Below, one piece after another: positions 58,965 through 64,000 of a stretch of 64,000 bases of DNA. Where the stretch lies: positions 142,435,240 to 142,499,239 of the forward strand of contig CM077013.1 in NCBI GenBank assembly GCA_039090855.1, read 5' to 3'. Numbering within the stretch: position 1 is the stretch's first letter; every line of letters begins with the position of its first letter. The stretch is from Macrothele yani (taxonomy: Eukaryota; Arthropoda; Arachnida; Araneae; Macrothelidae). The notes beneath the pieces are model-generated. The model was given only the letters and a program-made list of their open reading frames with translations. It did no database searches and had not been told where the DNA came from. The translations under genes and the position numbers were made by a program.

Positions 58965-60483
58965 ATACCAGATGTCGCGTTACTTTGTAGAAAAAGCTTT
59001 GTTGTGAAGTTTAAAACTAACCGTCAAATAGAACAACCTAAAACATGCCGTGACGGGAATAACAAGTGTGCCAGAGAAAACGTCATTTAACGTAAAAGAT
59101 CAAAGAAAAAGTTATTAAGGTAAGTTTACACGAAAGCAAGTTTCCAAGTTTGTGCTGATTATATTACACATTTTGCAAAATATTGATCTATCTAAACACT
59201 CTAATCTACAATTGTTAAACAACAAATATTTTACACAGAATGTTATTTATCACAAGGTCTTTTGAAAAACGGAAATAAATAGCATATAATTTTTAGCTCT
59301 AACATGAATGAGTTCTTACTATATAAGTTTGTACTATATTTACTTACAGAAATCCGACGTCTATTTGATTTGTTTTTAATCTGCTTCAATTAAAAAATTC
59401 ACTCCGTCATAGGACGGGCAACATCCCCTATATATTAATATTTATTTATAGCTTAAAAACAACTATCCTAGGAAGGGTTATATGTTATCATTATCTGCAA
59501 TACACAACAAAGTATTTTTTTTTAATCAGACAGAAGCAGAGATATCGAGGAAAATAGGACACATGTGTATGCTTCATGGTGGAGAAACTGCATGGTTGTG
59601 ACCCGAAAATATGTGCAAATTGTTTTCCACAATGAGTAGCATGTCTGACTGAATTTTTTTTTTTTATCAATTGAGTTTCTAGGAGCACATATCAGAAACA
59701 CAAAAAATACACGTTTACACCCTAATGAAAAATCTGTGTGTTACGAAAAATTAGAAATTATAATATGCAAAACATTCAGCATACGCCACACGTCATAGCA
59801 AGAGAGTGAAACAGGTACCTGGCATTTCTTTTTCATAAAGTTTAAGAAAAAAAGGGGGGGGGGCTGTTTCCTTTCTACAACCCCCCACCCTCATCCTCAT
59901 AGTAGGTTATATGAAGTTTGCTTATCTGTACAAATTTCTTTTGGAAACAAGAAGCCCCCCTCTCCTAATTTACATAACTGGTTGTGAAAAACTTTGATAC
60001 ACCACAAGTCTTTTGGTATGGAGCTTCCCTATTTCCAGCTTCCCTGTTGGATTGTATGAAACTTGTAGAATCATCCTGAACTTTTGAGTAAAAGTAGCCA
60101 TCCTCCTGCTCCTCCATGTCAGTTCTCACATTAAGCTGTATGAAACTTGTTAATCTACCCTGGACTTCTTCTGTGCATAAGAAGTTGCCACCCCACCCCC
60201 AAGTTTATGGCAGCTACAGAAAGGAAAACTAGAGCATATCCATCCCATCCTCTGCCATGATACTAGAACTTAATCACTTATAACAGGAAAGCCCTGATGT
60301 GGCCACACACCCAATTAGCTGTTATACTGAACCAATCAATGCCTAAATTGTTAGGTTTACTCAACCACTTAACGTTTGGAATCGATATCTGCAACAGCCT
60401 CATGCTAAGATAATTATCTTAACCATAATACAAAATAATTATATTCATGCATCTTACTGTGCAAATTATCATCATGAATTTAC
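58965..60483. other. Intron sequence with a weak repeat
   Basis: A degenerate unit of about 90-130 bases recurs near 59908, 60053 and 60138 (TATATGAAGTTTG, TGTATGAAACTTGTAGAATC, TGTATGAAACTTGTTAATCT), each followed by a C-rich CCACCC or CCTCCTC block. A block around GCAAAACATCGATTT at 57551 recurs as GCAAAATATTGATCTATC at 59177 across the mariner. No genes. Confidence 0.45.
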
Positions 60484-60679
60484 CTGTGACACCTCTCCCA
60501 CGACCACGCATGTTAATGGGAGGAGCAGGAGGGAGAAAAGGTGGTCCATGAAGTCCTGAAATAGGTGGAGGTGGGGCCATTAATGGGGGAGGAGGAGGTG
60601 GTGGTGGTCTAGCAAATTCAACTTGCAATCCTTCAAGAATGGCATTGCGCATTCTTTCTACTTTGGCAACTTGGTCAAT
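60484..60679 (-). CDS. FAM120A: FAM120-like gene, exon A (most upstream exon in the window)
   Basis: Acceptor TTTTCCAG before 60679 and donor GTAAAT after 60484. The product starts IDQVAKVERMRNAILEGLQV, then a proline-rich segment with eight Pro in a row (PPPPPPPPLMAPPPPISG) and PPINMRGRGRGVT, an RG-rich RNA-binding type end. Exit phase 1 fits exon B. The N-terminal nuclease-like domain of FAM120 proteins would be encoded further right, outside the window; I see no further exon up to 64000. Confidence 0.78.
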
Positions 60680-60739
60680 CTGGAAAATAAATAAATAAAT
60701 AAAATACACACTAAGTAGCATTAGGTAATAACATAATAC

Positions 60740-62864
60740 CGGGTGTTTTACTAGGTAGTGACAAAAGACAAGTTTTGTACTCTTTCAAGCAAACTAAATC
60801 CAAGCACTTTCCAAGGACTTTTTAAACCCGAATTATCATACGTGCGTACTGTCGGTCGATCAGTAGATAGGTATTTGAGTAAGTTCAGACCATTAATCTC
60901 AGCTGGGGCTGGCACACCTTCAATGACCTGCCATTAATCTTTGCCCACAATTAGTTTATTTCATTAACTTTGAATTGCCCCTCTGTTTTGGTATTTTTCG
61001 AAATCATTTTATGTTGCAGAATATTTTGAAAGGGTACACTATTTTCGTATTCGTTTGCTGGTATAACACTTATTGTTTGCTTTAACCTTTTATTTCTGAT
61101 GCATGACTTTGATGCAGTCAGGAGATGAAAGGGTCAACACATGATGCAAAAGCAATTCGTGGAAGTTCCCCCCTCCGGCAAGAACGTGTCCCTAACCACA
61201 TTAACCACAGTAAACAGAAGCCCATCACAATTTGTAAATATATCATTCCACTTATTTTACCCACATGCTGATGCTTTACTCTGTAGTGATATCATAGCCA
61301 AGGTACTAGTTGTCCGCACCCTTCCCTGGGTAGAACGCAAGTTCCGCTATTTGATCAGCTTGGTGCTTTTATTGGAATTGCACAGAAATCTCCTATACAA
61401 CTTTTCAGCACAATCATTTTACACATAATCTTTCATATCATTACTTAAAAAACAATTTTTTTTTCAAGTACTATTTACAGAGCCTTAAACTTTTTCAAGT
61501 ACTTTCAAGGACTTGAAAATTAACTTTTTTAAATTCAAGGACTTTTTAAGGTTTTCAAGAAGCATACAAACCATGAAAGAAAGAGACAATAAAGTTAACT
61601 TACTTTATTGGAAGAAAAAAAGGCATTTACAGGAGTAAGAGTAGGCAAAAGGTAACCAATGGATGATATGCTCCACATGAGGACCATCCGCTGTCACGAT
61701 GTGACCAATACGTGCTTCGAAGTGCTGCAATACTGACGGGAAGATGTTCGACGGGATCCGTGGAAATTCCTGTTGAATGGCATGTCGGAAGTCAGGCAGT
61801 GTTCGCAGGTTGTCCTGGTACACCTGATCTTTTAGATAGCCGCACAAGAAGAAGTCGAACAGCGTTAAATCTGGGATGTATGGAGGCCAAGAGAAACCGG
61901 CTGAAAAACGATGGGGGAATTGTCTGGCGATGACCTGTGGGCCATACTGCTGGTGGAGCAAATCAAGAACAGCATTTGTGGAGTGTGGAGGTGCTGTCCT
62001 GTTGAAACATACGATTGTGAATCCAGTTTTTCTGGATTGCAGCGAGGAAAAACCGATTCTTCAAAAGGTTATTGTAGGTGGCAGCGATAACTGTGGACTC
62101 CAGGAAAAATGGCCAACGAGGCCATCACTACTCATTGCACACCAAACGGTTAGCTTCAGTGGATGGAGAGGCTTCACAGCACAGACCGCGTCGGCTTCTC
62201 GATTCCCTAGATGCGGTAATTTTGCCGGTTAACGTAGCCATCCAACCAGAAGTGTGCCTCATTGCTGAAGACAACGCTCTTCACATCAGAGTTGTGCTTA
62301 TCGATCAGTGAACACGTCATTCGCAAACTCGTAACGCTGTTGTGCTCAAAGGCTGATGCACCTGGATTTTGTAGGGAAAAATGTCCAAATCCGACGTCAG
62401 AATGTGCCATGTGGACGCTGGGCTAATGTCTAGTTGCTGCGCAAGTCTTCCTGTTGATGTAACGGCTTCTTTGTGCTGCTTCGATGTTTTCCGCCGTCCA
62501 CACTGTTTTTCTCTTCGTCGCCATGCTTGCCACGTCATATGTGACGCTGCCGGTTCGTTCGAATTTCTCTACCAATTTCGTCAGGTACACATGGGATGGC
62601 TTACGACGATTCTTAAATGCTGTATCCCACTTTCACAACATCTTTGTGGGGTTTCCGCCCTCCGCATACTAATTTTTCACCAAGAAAACTCTTTCTTTCA
62701 TGGTATATTGCTGCATGTCTGAAATCGTGTGTCCACTGTCCCACTTACTTCCTCACCAATGCATGTCTCCTGCTGATCGAAGTCTCAGACTTCCAGCGCC
62801 ATCTCGATATTCTTTAACGATTTATTCCACAGGAAAGTTGTCACTACCCAGTGAAACACCCGGT
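60740..62864 (-). mobile_element. IS630-Tc1-mariner element with passenger sequence
   Basis: TIRs CCGGGTGTTTTACTAGGTAG and CCGGGTGTTTCACTGGGTAG (inverted), two mismatches in 24, with TA at 60738-60739 and 62865-62866. The transposase lies at 61605-62560. The segment 60762-61570 has no transposase character; it is bracketed by CAAG-ACTTTC-AAGGACTT motifs and may be another element inserted inside. Confidence 0.85.
61605..62560 (-). pseudogene. Mariner-like transposase with unusually wide D-D spacing, broken
   Basis: Pieces in several frames: LAQQLDISPASTWHILTSDL (HTH part), VVFSNEAHFWLDGYVNRQNY (first Asp changed to Asn), a segment around HSTNAVLDLLHQQYG where the second Asp should stand but is lost, and PYIPDLTLFDFFLCGYLKDQ with the third Asp. 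I count about 47 residues between second and third positions, far more than in mariner or Tc1. The C-terminus is FEARIGHIVTADGPHVEHII. Confidence 0.82.
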
Positions 62865-63117
62865 AGATAGCTCACAATGTGCAATTGTATTTACACTCTA
62901 TATCTCCACGTAGCATCTTGTACAATACAATATCACCAGTGTTGAGCATGCTTTTCAAAAATAAACTACAGTAACTATGCATTTATTTGGCAAAACGAAT
63001 TAAACAAATATTTTTTACCACACTTTTCCAATGCTGACAGCAGACTACAAAATGAATACTAAAACATTACAATTTAAATTACTGTCACTTGACAAAACAA
63101 ATAAAGAATGATTTAAG

Positions 63118-64000
63118 CAAAGGTGATTCTGAAGCAGAAGTAGATGGTGTCACGGTGAAAGATGGAAGCACAGGAGGGATCTCAAGAGAAGAGGTGTGTA
63201 AAGATCTAAAATCTTTTTTCAGAATGGTAATGCTCTGCAGGTGGATGGCATAACTGCTGACATGTTGAAATACGGTGGTGAATGCAATTGACTGGTTAAC
63301 TGAAATTTGCCAGTTGTGCTGGGAGTTAGGAATGGTCCCTCAGAATTGGAAGCATGCTGTCACTGTTCCCTTGCATAAAGTAAAAAGGCGATCTGACTGA
63401 CTGCAAGAACTATCGTGGCATTAGCCTACCGAGTGTGCCAGGGAAAGTGTCTGGTAAGGTCATTATTGAAAAAGTTCGAGGTCTTGCGCCAGAGAAAGTG
63501 TAGGATGTTCAGAATGGTTTTATGCCTGGTAAAGGCTGCACTAAAAATTTTTTTGCATTACGCATGACGACTGAAAACTACGTAGCTGTTGGCAAGAAAG
63601 TTTTTGCTAACTGCAAAGATTTACACAAAGCTTACGACCAAGTAAATACGATACTTTTGTGTAAGGTATTGAATAAATATGGTGTTACTGGGAATCTACT
63701 AAATAATGTAAAAGCAATGTATGCTGGCAGTAGATCTTGTGTACAAGTGAATGGTGTTTTATTAAAATGGGTTTCTATTGGTGCAAGAGTTAGACAAGGT
63801 TGTGTGATGTCACCATGGCTGTTTAATATATTTATGGATGCGTGCATGCATGATGCCAAGATGGACAATACTGGTTTATGTTTTGGTAATATCCATGCGT
63901 GCAGATTGCTGTATGTTGATGACACAATCCTGTTGGCAGAGAGCAAAAGAGAGTTGCAGAGCATGTTATCTTGGAAGTAAGAAGTTTGCACGAAATTCAT
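63118..64000 (+). pseudogene. Non-LTR reverse transcriptase, second LINE family, runs off the right edge
   Basis: Early frames give VPQNWKHAVTVPLHK with stops and shifts to about 63510. From 63522 one frame runs to 63980: NGFMPGKGCTKNFFALR, then AYDQVNTILLCKVLNKYGVT, RQGCVMSPWLFNIFMDACMH and LLYVDDTILLAESKRELQSM, with an intact catalytic YVDD. It then hits a stop. It is 5'-truncated (no endonuclease) and belongs to the same family as 28990-30030, where the catalytic box is YAHD. Confidence 0.88.

Overview
The window is a stretch of a large, AT-rich arthropod-type nuclear genome. I cannot name the species; the repeat mix (RTE LINE, many Tc1/mariner families, pogo, MULE-FLYWCH, Penelope) would suit a chelicerate or another big arthropod genome. 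There are no operons, ribosome-binding sites or bacterial genes. Nearly every long open frame is a transposase or reverse transcriptase, and most are broken.

The one host gene I can support is on the minus strand: the C-terminal part of a FAM120A/B/C-like RNA-binding protein. Five exons lie at 60484-60679, 55687-55834, 54236-54326, 50677-50780 and 35158-35296. Each has AG/GT borders, and the splice phases (1, 2, 0, 2) join into one frame of 225 residues ending in a stop at 35158. Its introns are long (the last is about 15.4 kb) and packed with mobile elements. Downstream of the stop, 35157 to about 23135 is TE-poor in places and looks like antisense 3'UTR, with a poly(A) hexamer at 23159-23164; a very long 3'UTR is possible but unproven.

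Layout. 1-3.1 kb: a Tc1-like element cut by the window edge and a non-autonomous hAT. 6.1-11 kb: four families of tandem repeats, peppered with copies of a tRNA-derived SINE. 11.27-14.48 kb: a full-length, uninterrupted RTE-clade LINE with a perfect 12-bp target duplication. 14.8-18.2 kb: a MULE transposase gene with a FLYWCH finger, split by a Tc1-like element that itself holds a SINE, and by a tandem SINE pair. 18.2-23 kb: Tc1 and mariner relics and degenerate repeats. 23-35 kb: the presumed 3'UTR side of the host gene, with a LINE fragment, an inverted pair of Penelope 3' ends and a mariner-like element. 35.3-50.7 kb (last intron): mariner and Tc1 relics, an RTE fragment, three foldback structures in a row, a Tc1-like element with a duplicated DNA-binding helix, a pogo-like element with another TIR element nested in it, and a Tc1-like element disrupted by a SINE. 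50.3-50.7 kb: a 39-bp near-perfect hairpin and a 202-bp (GA)n tract directly beside a splice donor. 51.8-64 kb: further Tc1, mariner and IS630-type elements and a second LINE family running off the right edge.

The insertions give a relative chronology: the SINE is younger than the Tc1-like element it sits in, which is younger than the MULE it split. The SINE and the RTE element look like the youngest families here.
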